Position numbers and translations under genes: made by a program. Below, piece after piece: positions 1 to 13,715 of a stretch of 64,000 bases of DNA; the stretch's first letter is position 1, and every line of letters starts with the position of its first letter. The stretch comes from Scleromitrula shiraiana (taxonomy: Eukaryota; Ascomycota; Leotiomycetes; Helotiales; Sclerotiniaceae), in assembly GCA_028455995.1 (NCBI GenBank), contig JABELC010000001.1, positions 4,514,501 to 4,578,500 on the forward strand, given 5' to 3'. The notes beneath the pieces were generated by a model, which saw only the letters and a list, made by a program, of their open reading frames with translations, had not been told where the DNA came from and made no database searches.

Positions 1-3000
1 CACAGATCCTGGGATTTCGTGGGGACATCCGTTTTACACTCCCCACATCCCACAAAATCCAACACAGAAGTAGTAAAGAAGGTTGCGCATCCCCCAATAC
101 TCCAGTCTGGAGAGGGTGGAAACCCGGACATATGGAATGAATCCGTATTCAGATTTTGAATTGGGATTTCTACTTTCCGTTTTGTATGCATTATGTAGGA
201 ATTGCTGGAGAGCACGTACAGTCGCAAGCAAGCTGGTAAACAGATATCGGAGATTTGTATCAAATTGTACGTGAGTGACAGGATGAATTATTTTCCGATA
301 CCCTAGCTCTCATTTCTAAGACCGACGAATCAGTAGATAGATTGATCAAATGCTGATCTTTGACCCGAATGTACCGTGGACAAATTCCGAATTTTGACTT
401 GTCGGTCATTCTTTATAATCATGACGAGAACCGCTGCAAATTGAAACATTCAACTGAGATAGGTTGAAAATCGATAATTGTGTGAGCAATAAACCAATTG
501 GGGATTTTCCTTATCTACATTCGATGCATCTCGACTGCAGTTTTCGTCTGCCGGCATTCAAACCTTGCCTTGTTAGCATCAGATATGTTAATTGAACCTA
601 ACATGGACATCTCCACCGGGTGAAACATTGCGCTAGATAGGTATGTGGTATATCTAATCTAGGTAGGTGGTACGCTGCAGTAGCATATTATAACCTCCAC
701 ACTGAACTCATGAGATAAGAATTTGCTCAAATGCTGTCTCTATTGCGTTGAGTGTTTAGAGTTAGTAGTTCTGAACGAAATTAAAGTGAAAATGGAAATA
801 CTCATTGATGTTTTCGCCGATACCCGGGGCAGGCAATAGTTTTTGGTTAGGAGGGGAGGTTCGTCGTCCTTGGGATTATGCGTGTTTACCAAATACAAGT
901 GTATTGGTTGATTCAGTTCAATGTGTCTGATGGAACGATGAGCCTTGCTATAAAGGTCAAGTTACGCCATTTCAGTGGAGGCAGCATGAATGGTTAGGTT
1001 GAAACATGAAAGTTCATCCTATTGAAAAGTCTTTTGGAATAACTTAAATCCACATTTTTGAAATACTTCCATGTATCTAAGCGTTTTGAGGAATTATTCA
1101 ATTCCTTTTCTTATTCTTCCTTCTCACTTCTCAACATTTTCTCTCCAAGTTTGAATGAAAGGATATGCTGCAGCGGTTGCAATCAGACTCGGTGAAATGT
1201 GGCACTCTATTCCGATTACCAGATTCAATATCCTAAATCAACTTTGAATTTGTGTGTTTTGCTTGTTCAGCTAAAAGCCGAACAACCAAGGGTTTGGTCT
1301 TCTCTCTTCAGATTAAACAATACAATTGTTCGACTGGGAATTAAATTTTGTAGTATCTTGATTGTTCGTCGCAGACCTTAGATATGGCGTATGAGAATCT
1401 TGTCATTCCTCTCGAAGCATAAATCTATATCTTTGTCATTCCCACTCGCGAGACTCGAGTTACAATATCATTTTCGCAAACCATTTTTAAGGGTAATCTT
1501 ACATCACGAGTGCGATTGAGTAGTTGTCTGCAACTATAAATCATGCCCTAGGCAGTGTGATGAACTATCCTTCTCACCAAAGTATATCATGGAAAACACC
1601 CTTATCGATCTTCACAAGGCATGTTCAAAGGGTTCTCAACTTCAATCTGTCAAGTCATCGGCATAAAATCATGTTCATACGATCATTCTCTACATACGAT
1701 ACCACTTGGAAGCATGAATCTATTATGATAAGAGCTTGTTCTATTGAAATCGTGAATTGATATTGGCACAGAAAGAGAAATCACTTCCTAACTGATCATC
1801 CCTGTTCTTTGAGTTGTTGTCGTCTGTCATAATCTTACTTGCATCTATTAGTTTCAAGCTGGTCAATCAATCGACCAAGAACAGAAACGGGACAATTTCA
1901 GATCGAAGCCATCTTTGAATCTTGATGCTCTTGAATTCGAAAGTGTTCGATGTCGCATATCACTGGCAATAGCGTGCAGTTCAATGCCTATCAAAGATAT
2001 ACACTGTCATTTCTTCATCCACCTCATTGTATCTTAGGATTGCAGACTAATCATCCCCATCTTTCATTGCCAAAAAAATCCGAGGGTTGTTTTCCTCTAC
2101 CGAAAGTCATCCCCAAATCTTCACTTACACGTCCTCCATAGACGTCAACAGTATATCCATAAGATTTGACATTTTCGAGAAAAACAAATTGATGAAAAGA
2201 ACTTGGATAAAGTGAAACCTGTCCATTCATGCCTTCATTTGTTCGTTGGTCTATAAGAATATACTGCATCAATCGCGTGGCGACTTTACATCATCACTAG
2301 ATGACAACACACGAAAACCAACAACTGTTCCAATCAAAATGCCAAATTTAATTCTCTCTGTCTTTCAAGGGAGGTTTTCAACCACCCAAGAATAAATACA
2401 AGCTCCCCAGTGTTCATCGATTCAAAGAACTGTCCGACTACAGACTCTCCTACCTCAATCCCAATATTCCCTCATGATGTACTCACTATCATACACAACA
2501 CAACACAACACAACACAACACAACACATCAGATGAACAAACTATCCACCCCCTCACCCCCTCATGTCCTGAGTTCTCCAATCCGATCATATTCGCCCCAG
2601 CGACTACCATTTTCCAACTCCGCTCAACCAAACCCGCGCTAGTCTCGCAACTACCGGTAGCTAAACCAAGCTATTTTAACCTCCTCTTTAGTAACATCAT
2701 AACCCGGGAATTTTTTCTTCCATGATGCAATAGGCCAAGAGATAAAGATAGACGGCGCAAACTCAATTCAAATATGGTTACTCATAGGATGTATTCTCAG
2801 GCTCCATGTAATCGAGAGTCTTGGTATTGGCATCGTTCGTTAGAGATATTTGTGGAGAAATAAACGGTTCAAGTTGGTCTAGGGAAGGGCTACTAGTAAT
2901 GAGAACTCGTCTGCTTTTACTAAATTTATTTGGTATTGGGGTTTATTCGAGTTTATGTCTTTTAATAAAATAAAATAAAATAAGATAAGATATGATATGA

Positions 3001-5159
3001 TAATTGTTAGCCAGCATGAGTTTGGAATAGTACGGTGGTGCTGAATATATCGGGTTATCTTGGAGGTTTACTGGTACATAGAGGGGGGTATGAGTACGTC
3101 ATAAAGATAGATTGTTACTATAGAATTTAAGCTATCACGATAGTAGTGAAGAAGAAACTAAGAGATGCTAGGAGGAGTTTATACTGTCAGCATATGATGG
3201 GTAATTGTGCTAGATCGGACTGGAACATAGTAGATGTTCAAATTGAACCTTCACTTACTACGTGATATCATCCAATGCGTCACTTATTTCATTCCGACCT
3301 TAACTCTGGGAAGCTAAACATTCATTCATTCATTCATTCACTCAACTTTATTCATTCACCGAGTCAGTTCAGTTGAGTGAATTAACAATGTTCTGATAAT
3401 TCCATTCCAGCGTCTACAAAGTGAGAACCATCTTATCGAATGCGTATCATGTCGGAGCAAAGCAATTCAACGTTCTCTCAAAATACAAAAATTGAAGTGA
3501 TATATATCATCTCAAACAACCAAAGCTAATTAATCCCGTGTATTGTTCCAAACACAAAAGTTGATGTAATATTATCTCAAGTAAATCAGTAGATAGATTC
3601 TGACAGACCATATATATATATATCTCACTCATAGTATCAAGTTTACCCTATGTTCACGATCTAATTGTCAACAAAAATAACTTTCTACACGCACCCTTTC
3701 ACTGGCAAAACCCATATATCTCTATCATACTAGATTCTCCACTGATGATTGATCGATCCACCAGTTCTCTCGTAGAGATAGACAGACATGAGGAGTTGCG
3801 TTTAGATTCCATGAATCAATCTCTCCCATAACTCTTAGAGGAAGGGACATACATCCAAATATGTTTAGATAGAAGGATGTAATGAATAGGAGAGTAATTA
3901 ATTTGTCGCACATCTCAAAAACGGGATCTGCAAGTCACAAAATCTACTTGTTGCAGATTGTCAGAGATGGTATAATCAAAACATACGAATAAATGCAGAG
4001 ATTTTGAGATAAATATCAATTAATTAATCTCTTTTGCTTGGGACTCGGAATTAAAATTCTGTTCCTTGTTCGATATAAATTATAATACTCGATATCGAGG
4101 AAGGAAAATGGAACTGGTTGGATATAGCAACCAAGTTCTGATAGATGGAAGAGGGTACACTGGCAGTATGTAATGTTCCTAGCATCCTGTTTACATCTTG
4201 GCCTTGATTTCAAGGCGACAGAGGAAGAATTTCAACATACTAAATAAAGTCCCTCTAATATTCGCATGTAAATAATTGCACCCTGAACAAAAATTCCTCA
4301 ATCTTCTTTGCGGGAAAACAATAACAGGTAAAATCATATTTTCCATCACCTACATTTTGCTGCTACGAAATTTGCCATATTATAGGCATACAACACAATC
4401 TGTACATGTTGTGTGCACTTGGCCATGTTTCTCTGAATGTAAGGGGTTCAAACACGAATTGGAAGGAGGTGCGCGTAAGCTGAAGATTATGGCTACACAG
4501 TATGTATATTGAAAAAACTCATTGCATTGGCAATTTTGTGAAAAATGTTTGCTTCCTTATTCACGCTGGAACAATCCAGGTCAAGACAGGGAAAAAGGAT
4601 GCAAATTTCAGAGTGGATCGTAAGATTCAAAATCTTATCGTAACGCAGATTCAATATTACCGTCTCGTCTTCACACAGCCAAGATACATGCTACATACAA
4701 GCCAATACTAAGAATTTTCCAAACCAAGCTGAATTCGATATATCTGTAAGAACCGAATATACAGTATCACCAAAGTTTCGACCACCAACCGCAAATGAAT
4801 CTCAAGACTTCACATTTCTCATGGCGTTTGAGAAATTCGCAATACAGAGTAACACGTAAACCTCCAAGAACACGAGTCACATCCCCGTGTAGCACAACAC
4901 AACACGATACACCATAACATAACACAGCAGAAAACACGACAACTATGCCAAATTTCCGTACGGGTATGTTACACCGCAGTTCAGCCTTATAGGCATGTTG
5001 CCGTTGTCAAACTTGACAGTATACATGGGATGGATGGATGGGTGGAATTTTGCACATGAACCCGATGCGCCACCTATAGAGGTAGTATTGTATGTGTTAT
5101 TCGTATTTGCGACATGAAAACCGTTGAGTTTGCGAGTAAATGATTCGGTGATCATCCAT
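1..5159. other. gene-poor region, left part
   Basis: I see no supportable gene. The longest open frames are under 90 codons, have no recognisable domain and often lack an ATG. The stretch holds ordinary AT-leaning intergenic sequence, an (ACAAC)n array near 2493-2526, an (ATTC)n array near 3319-3342 and a short TA run near 3611-3622. A spliced non-coding transcript cannot be excluded from sequence alone. Confidence 0.6.
2493..2526. repeat. (ACAAC)n microsatellite
   Basis: About six perfect pentanucleotide units of ACAAC run in tandem. The array lies in non-coding sequence and no gene is disrupted. Confidence 0.9.
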
Positions 5160-5471
5160 CAGCGTATTCAAACTCCCCTCCTTTCCTCTCCTTGAACCAA
5201 GGAGAGGAAGGAGTTTCTCATCTTAAAGGATAGGAGGGGAGAGGATTTAATTAAAATCGTAAAGATTTACAGGGTTTTTAAACCTCAGGAGAGAAAGGGG
5301 AAAAAAGACAATTTATTCGAAATATTTTGATATTTCAAAGATAAAGATAAATATGATTTTTTTCAAGATTAGAAGAGGAAAAGAGAAATGAAAAATCAAT
5401 AGGATTTAGTAGTTTTGTTTGGCCTTTAGAAGAGGAGGGGAGGAGGAGAGGAGGCGCGTTTGAATACGCTG
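5160..5471. mobile_element. short terminal-inverted-repeat element (MITE candidate)
   Basis: The ends are perfect 14-nt inverted copies: cagcgtattcaaac at 5160-5173 and its reverse complement at 5458-5471. The similarity continues inward as a CT-rich tract on the left facing a GA-rich tract on the right, giving about 30 nt of imperfect terminal repeat. The 312-bp body is AT- and purine-rich and has no coding potential. A second small hairpin, cctctccttg/caaggagagg, lies just inside the left end. Ends of the form CAG...CTG resemble hAT-type ends, but I could not find a matching 8-bp target duplication, so the class is uncertain. Confidence 0.55.
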
Positions 5472-8400
5472 GTGGGTGACAGCAGCGCCATCTGTCATCG
5501 CTTTACTTTGTGGTGGATGATGTACAACCACATGTGATCAAATTGACATGTGAATTCCTAGTGATCAAATCGATGTTGTCCATTTGAACTTTGGGATGAT
5601 TTGTTCTTCTGCTGGATATTGCCTTCATGTCGATGCAGTCGATGATGACGTTCTTGATATTGCCACCAGAGCAGAATTAATGGTTTCAGATCGCATGTCG
5701 TCCAGATAAATTCCTATAAGGTTTTTTCCAAGACTCGATTAAGTCAATCTGGTCTTGTGGTCGAATTTTCGAGTCCAGTGTTAAGTAGATCGTGGAATTC
5801 TAGAGTATCAGCAAAATGAACTGGATGGACTGGAAAGTATAATTCGAGAACCATCATCGCGTGAAAATGAAGAAATGAATGTCATCATCCTCATTATCAA
5901 GTACCAAACAAATCGAAGATCTTAAAAAAGTTAAACCCTTGATAGACGTATTAGACTATGTTGATACCTGTAAGTAATTGCCAACTTTGTCGATATCGGA
6001 CCTGGAAAGTTATTACAATACTTGATTGACAACTTACAAGATAGATGTTGGAGATAGATGAAACCTAGATGGTGGAACGATACCCACTGAGGTATATTTT
6101 CTAACTGGACCATCATCATCATCCTTTCAAAATCCATTCATCTCTTCGGGAGACATGTTCCAAAGCTTCCAAGGATGGATACTTGTAACGGCAAAATCCA
6201 TTCAAATCTTATGGTAAGAATAAATAAATACCTCGTTACATACGCGTACATACACAAGCGATTCCAGCCAAAATAATCGCCGCGGAACGGATCGGAAGAA
6301 TTATACAGTATGGAGTACAGTAGTAAAGTAGGCTTAAAAAGAGAGAAAAAAAAAAAAAAAAAAGAAAAAAAAGAGGAAAAATACAAATCCCAGTAAATGC
6401 CTCAAATATCCAAGAAAAACTCCACCCGCCGTTCTTATTAGTCGTTTTCCTAAAGAAAGTTACTCCGACTCTTTGCGTGGAGAATGGGGAAGGGGAAAGT
6501 TGTAATACGTCCGGATGGATACATGCATTTACTTTTCAATCATTGGATAAGTATCAAGTATGGTCAAGTTATGGTATAGAAAACCGTACATAATCTGTAC
6601 AGAGGGATTAAAAGGATAAAAGGAAAAAGAAAAAAGAAAAAGTGGAAAAAAATGGCGGAAAAAGTAGAAGTAAGTGCGGAAATTGGTGAAGATCAGGATC
6701 AGGACCCAGAACTTAAAGAGAAGGGGAAGACCGAGTGGCGCATCGAAGATATCCACCATATATATCCATATATATCCATTTATATCCATTTATATCCATA
6801 TATGCAGGTACATATGTATAATTTTTGACTAAATCTATTGTAACGGTAACTTTATGTAGAAGAAAATTGGAATATTCTTCGTGTCGACTAGTCTTGATTC
6901 GGGAGAGGAATAAGATCTTCAATATTATCCATATTTTGCATAATTCTTGGCCGAAGTAAGTCCTTTCATTATGGTTGGTTAAAGTTGTTTTTCAATAATA
7001 TTACGGTGATCAAAATGTACTGTGTGGATGGATGGATGGATGGATGGATGGATAGATGGATGTATGAGCAAAGATGTAGCGCCGTTGAATCTTTCCGACT
7101 TGAGTCAAACCAACTTAAATGCGACGATGATGTCTTATTTCTTCACGATGTGATCACAATGACGATGATGACGATATAATATAATATAACCATCAACCAT
7201 GTATCTGCCGGCCTGTAATCAGCAAGCATGCAGGTCACATTCAAACTTTCCAGGGTAAGAAAATTAATTCTTGAATCATTTATTTCTCGCTCTCTCGCAT
7301 CTTCAATAATAACTATACCAGCCTAGGTAATCTCCCCTTCGCTTTCATCGGTGGCCGAAGGAATACATCCTCAATGTAGTAAGAGATCATACTCTCTCCA
7401 ATAAATATTCCTAGGAGAGTCTCCATAAATTTCCTTGCTTGCCTGCTTGCTTGCTCCGCGACAAGCAAGTAACCCCGCCAAATTCGATGTTTTTCTCCAC
7501 ACAAACTACAAGCTTTTTGTGATTTGATAGATGGGGTTTTTGGAGAAATGAATGCAGGCGCCAATTGCGCATATTACATGTTTGACTTACATACCTGGTT
7601 CATCTATTGGAATCATTGCTGGTTGACAAACATTGGCTGATGAAGGCAGATGAGATGTCGCGTAGAGATTAGAATCGCGATGTGTTCTGAAATGTTCCTT
7701 TTCCAACTCACGTTGATCGGAATAATAGTCAAATTGAAAAAAAAAGATCTTTCAATGATTTCGTGGTGTCCGTAATGTTCTCTGGCCATGCTTTCTAGCT
7801 CAAGATAAAACAAACCATGATTTCAACCCACTGTAGTATAAACTTTTCATTGCGATAGATGACAACATAACTTTTTCAAGCCAAGGAAAGAAAAAAATCA
7901 AATGAATCGCTCTCACTAACCAGCGCACAACATCAAATCGCATCGTGCAAATCGAAAAGAGTGTTATTTGAGCCAAGTAAGCAGCAAATCCAGAGTCCTC
8001 AACGCAAAATGACAACACCTTTTCTTCTCGAATATCATTGAGGTATATATCTAGAAACCAGCCATTCGACAGATGTTGATAGGCTTCGATTTCATTATCA
8101 CATCCCAAACAGTCCCATATTCAAGCGAGCCTTAGAGGTTGAAGCATACTAAATATCAACAACCACCAATTCCATCCATCATCACTAGAAAATGGATATC
8201 TCCATATGCATCCCAATTGAATATCTGAGAATTCCTCCAAAACCTCGATAGGTAATGTCAAGAAGGAAAGGAGGGGAAGAAAAAGAAGGAGAAAAGATCT
8301 CATACTTTGCTGTATTGTTATTGAGGGTGAGATGGTTTGGTATGTATGTATAGTACGAACTTTTGTAAAATACATACACAGAAGACAGCATAACATAACA

Positions 8401-11400
8401 CAATACCTCAAAGACAACAAACATAAGGTGAAGTCCAAGTATAATATAATATAGTACAAACATGTAGCACAGTATATATTATCCGTTGCAATGAAATTAT
8501 AATCGATAGTATACCCAACATGTACAGTATTTGGAATATCCATATCTAACGTGTACGGTATCTACAACCCATTCATTCCATCATATACAACATTTTCCAC
8601 ATCTTACGTTATTACAACACGAATACACAAACGACATATCTACACACCTACATGATCTCCCCTTTATTTAGCCCCGATTCCTCGGTTCAATATTCAACCA
8701 TGCCATCTCTGCATCTACATATTATCTACTAGTAACAGACGTACCGTGTACATACAGACCGCCATTCGATGCGAGCTGCACCGTCCTTTCCAGCCTACAT
8801 ATATACCGTACAAATTCCATACCGCCTTTTCTTCCACCCACCACCTGACCTAACCTATCTCCCACCTCCCTTTCCATACCGATTCATACACCTCCCTATT
8901 CCCACAATGTATCTACCGAGATGTTCATGCATACTCATGACAATACATATCAGGGAGTGGGATGGGGTGCGTCGGTCTTGGCATTGGTCCTTCCCTCCGA
9001 GCAGAAGAAAATATGTATAAAATAATACAGTTAAAAAAATAGAATACGGTACAGGGAAAAACATATTCGAAAATAAAGTGTGTTCGGTATGTAGAGTAAA
9101 GCTCCGCTCGGGAAAATTAGAATGGACTAGCTACTGTACGTACCCTGTCTTAATTAGGTACGGTAGATCTGATGGGATCTACCGTGTATTGTTCTTGGTA
9201 TTTTGTATTATATCGAATTAGGAGGGAGGGATTGGTATAGGAGGGAATGGGAAGGAAGCTTGGAAGGAGGGAGGGATTGAGATAATATCAGTAGAGCATA
9301 TGCGCACGTTTAAGATGGTCGGTTACACAGATACGGTATATATCACGTATTATATTATCATCGGTACAGCACAATTAATACAATACAACCCAAGAGGGAA
9401 CGGAAGCTCGCGGCTCAGACTTCTAACCCACGCGTAAAATACCCATCCGTATACACTCAACCATCCCTCCCTACCCTTCCCTCCCTTCCCTCCTACCCAT
9501 CCTATCCTATCCTACGCCATCCCATCCCTCTCCTATCCTATCCTTTCCTATCCTTTCCTCTCCAGCCCTCCCAAACCTCAGAAACTCCAAACACACGCAC
9601 CCCCCAGCCAAACCCCCTCGTTTCTTGGCCAAAAAATCGAGGAGGAGGGGTGTGCTTGGCGCTCGCTCGGCCTCTGTATCGATACACTTTTTTTTTCTTT
9701 GGGAAAAGGACTTTTACTTTTTTTTTTTCGAATTTTCCTGCTCCTCGAGTCGAAGCGCAATTCCTCCACCTGTGCGTTCCCACGCGCGCGCCCCTACCTG
9801 CTATATCTCATCTCAACATTTGAATCTGATACATGATTATTGGTGTTGATATTGGGGGTTTTTTTGTTTGTTTGTTTGTTTGTTTGTTTGTGAGATGTGA
9901 AACTGCCTAGCTTGGTGCGGATGGTGTTTCCCTAAAGTCTGGATGAAGACCCTGGGTGTAAAAAGACCCTTAATATACTACAGTCTTTTTGATTGATTCT
10001 CACGAAAAATAAACTCGAGTTGTGAGGTCGAGTTAAGTAGAACCAAATGCCGGACAGACAGATAGATATCCATTGGGACTTTTTTTATTTGTTTGTTCAT
10101 TTGCTTGTTTCGAATTTCAGTATGGGGAATTTTGTCTTCCCCAAGTACCTACATGTAAGTAAATATGAGTGGAGCTTTTGTTTCCTCCCTCAGGAGTCAG
10201 TATCTATTATCTGTAACTAGACAATAACGGGGTTAGTTGACCTATACCGGAGACGGGATGGTAGATATAAGAAATTTGAAATCCTAACAACAAGACAAGT
10301 TAGAAGGAATTAGTTCAAACCTCAAGAATCAAACATATTTTTTTTTCTTCTTCTCCTGGTTTGATCTGATATTTTTGCCAAGGGCCAAGGAAGGTAGATG
10401 AATTTTTGTTTTTGTTTGAATCAATTGATTCGAAGAGGGACTGTAACTTTGATACACTGAGATATATGGTATCTCACTTGCCAATTTTAAGGGGTTGGTT
10501 TGAGGATACTGCTCTCCGATCAAACTCAGTATGGTAGCAGATATTGAGACACTTGTCGTGATACATGTTGCCGGCCACAACTTTTTTTATATCCTTGGTC
10601 CTTGTCATCCATCTATCGAAGTTTGATACTCCAAGATCTCATCTTGACCTCCAAACATCAAATTGAAGTCAATCCATTAACCTATACAAAATGAAATAAC
10701 GGTGAAGAATTAAACCAATCCTCCCAATGCAAATCCAATTCAAGAATCCAATCCCGAAGTAAACACGACCTCCGCCAAATAAAAAAAAATAAAAAATCTT
10801 CAGGAAATGAAACAAACGGCATCTCCCTCCCAAAACAATATCCCATACCATACCGTAAAATAAATTCCAATCATAGTCCTAACTAGAAATCACTTGTCCT
10901 GTACCACTCATTTTTCTAGGGCTGGCCGGCATCAGTGCACCCAGCACTTGACTCCGTTAGATGCAGAAGCCTCTGTTGATCAAAGCGGGAGCGACTCAAA
11001 TCTTTGATGATAGTCTCTTGATTGAGGGGTTGAGTAAGGTGTTTCCCAGTAGATGTGCTTCGAACATACAGACAGTAGCTTAGTAGGTGGTTTTTTTTTG
11101 TATTTTGGGTTGAATATTTTGGTTTGAATAGATGGATGTATTGTACTGTACCTTAATTTTGCATTGGTTGTATGTATTCGTAGTTGTGATTCTGGATTTT
11201 GTTCTTATGCCTAGAAAATGTATTATCTTGTTCTATCATTAACACCCGTATGTTCCCATCCCATTCTCTCTGGCACTCACAAATCATAATCATAACCATA
11301 ATCTCCAAACATACCTATACAACACGCCCAAACAGAAAGAAAAAAAAAAGGGAAAAATTCATACTCAATTAATAACCCCAAGAAGAAAAATTCAATTCTC

Positions 11401-13667
11401 AAAGATTATTAGTATAGCATAGCAAACCACACTCTCTATCTATCCTATCATTCTCCACTCGGATACCCCGAACCAACCCCCCAAAATGCAAAACTCAATC
11501 TCCCCCAAACTCAAAAAAGCGAAGCCTGAAAAACGCCTGAAAAGCCCTATTAGATCTCTACACTATAGACACAGCACATACCACCGCTACGGGGTATGCG
11601 ATCGTGCATAGAGAATAGATAGTAGATAGTAAACAGCGGTTAATCCCAATAGTAGAGTAAAATAGGCTTTGGAAATAAAAATAGAGATAGAGGGATATAG
11701 TATGAGTGAGAGTATTTGGATTGGCGCGCAAGTACACTTAGAACTAGGTATGCGAGCACGAAGTATTTCGTATTTTTGATCTTGGTATTGGTTGATACTG
11801 TAGACAAAACTGCCAGTTCCGTACAGAGATAGGATATTGGAAACGAGCTTTTGGAACAAGAATGATTACGATGAGTTTTTTGCAGTACCAGCGTGTAGTC
11901 TTTTTGTCAATGGTTTGCGGTTTTCATTTCTATCTATCTATCTATCTGGTACAGATTCCTCTATTTCTTGCACTAGGAATTTCATCCTCATCCTTTCCGA
12001 TCTTGCTTACTATTATTCCCTTCTCTTCCTCTATCTATCTGCAAGATTCCTCTCCCATCCATGTCGTAAGATTCTCAGTATCAAAATGAGGTATTTTCCG
12101 ACCGACAGATGGGTCTGACACTACACCCCAATACCTCAAGCACAAGGACGTAAAAAATCGTAAATTTCCCTGTCCATCCGTCTGTCTATCTCTATCTGTA
12201 TACTTAGAATTCCTTCCTTCACTCATTCCATGCATACTACTACCGTAACATCGTCGCAATGTATAATCAATCACAGATATAGTATTGGCCAATATCTATG
12301 GATGCTAGTAAGTCTACTGCATCTAGATATCCCGAAATCGAAATGCATAGAACAAGATGATTGTCCAGGCTTATTCTACTCCGTATGAAAGTAGTATTGC
12401 AGCTATCTGATCTGCAGGGTTTCGTTTTTTTTCATTCATCCATTGATTTTTTTGCCTCAAAATTCGAAATTCGAATCGGACATGCCATAAATGCCCAGAC
12501 AAGAAGAGATTTCTAGCTGCTTGCTTGTCTTCGTTATCTGACTAAGTCATGTATGTATTCCGTACATGCCTAGATCGGTCCTGTTTCAGAATGCAAGAGA
12601 GAAAAGAAAAAAAAAAAGACTGCCAAGGAAAATATATTCATAGTATACTTGCTACGCATGGGGTAGTTTTACTACCCCAAGAAATACCCCAAGAATATGT
12701 TTTGCAATTGACGATATCCCTGCTTACTTTCGTTTCTTACTTACTTGCTTGCTTGGAGGTTGATTGAGGATTCGGATGGGATGCGAAAAGATGATACAAA
12801 AGGCCCTATCTCTCTACTACGTAACCTTGGCTCCTACGTTATCGAAACGAAGAAATTTTTTGAGACTTTGGATGGTGGCGCTGTTCTTTGCAGGTATGTG
12901 TGTATGTAATTTTCTGTTCCGGAAAACCGTTTGATGGACAAGAAACAAAAGGAAGGATGCCTTAATAAGCGTCATGGATTTTGATACCGGTATGTACGCC
13001 GTATGTATGATGGACGGATTGGCCGGATGGAAAGTTGCGTCTTGGTGGTGGTGATGAAATCGCGTTCGTTAATGATAAGAAATGTCCAGAGAGAGCAATT
13101 ATTAGTTTCAGCGAGTCAATAGGTTTATCGTATACATGAGATCCAACGAATGAATGGTGGAAAAAGATGTTTGAGAATTCCAAGTACACACATGTCCAGT
13201 CGGCACAACTTCGAGTAATAGTACTCCGCACATATGTATTAGTAGAAGAAATATATGGGGGCAACAACAATATATGTTGGATGAAAAAAAAAAAAATGTT
13301 CGAAATCGGAATAAGCGGCAACGAGCGGCAACGGCAGCGGCAACAATACAATACAATATTTATTTGTTAGTTCTAGTTCTTGTCGCTGTAATAATCAAAA
13401 GGTGGATAACCATCCCTCAGCGCTTCTTAACGGCAATTGATCGGGAAGAAGAATTTTTGATAAATTAGAATCGGATTGAAATGGAATGGTGTAGGGATGT
13501 ATACACCCGTCACAATTTTTTACCCAAAGATACCTCGTCCCTATGGATAGAAGGATGTGGATGAGGCTGTCGAATCTGTACTGCTTGCGTGGAGTAAAGA
13601 AAAGCCGTAACACAGTCGATGAGTGGTCAGCCTCATCCATACCTCCTTCCATACCCATAAATCCACA

Positions 13668-13715
13668 TACCATACCGTATCATACCATACCATACCACAC
13701 CATACCATACCATAC
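13668..13715. repeat. (ATACC)n microsatellite
   Basis: Tandem copies of ATACC with small interruptions (CGTAT, ACACC). The array is non-coding. Confidence 0.85.

Noticed and set aside
7313..7564. Minus-strand frame with a CSLCGEKH string, at first like a zinc finger
   Set aside because: A single Cys-x2-Cys with no further ligands; the frame begins with TTG and has no supporting exons.
8121..8543. Minus-strand open frame of 140 codons in the gene-poor region
   Set aside because: Low-complexity, Leu/Tyr/Cys-rich translation with no domain and no conserved pattern I recognise.
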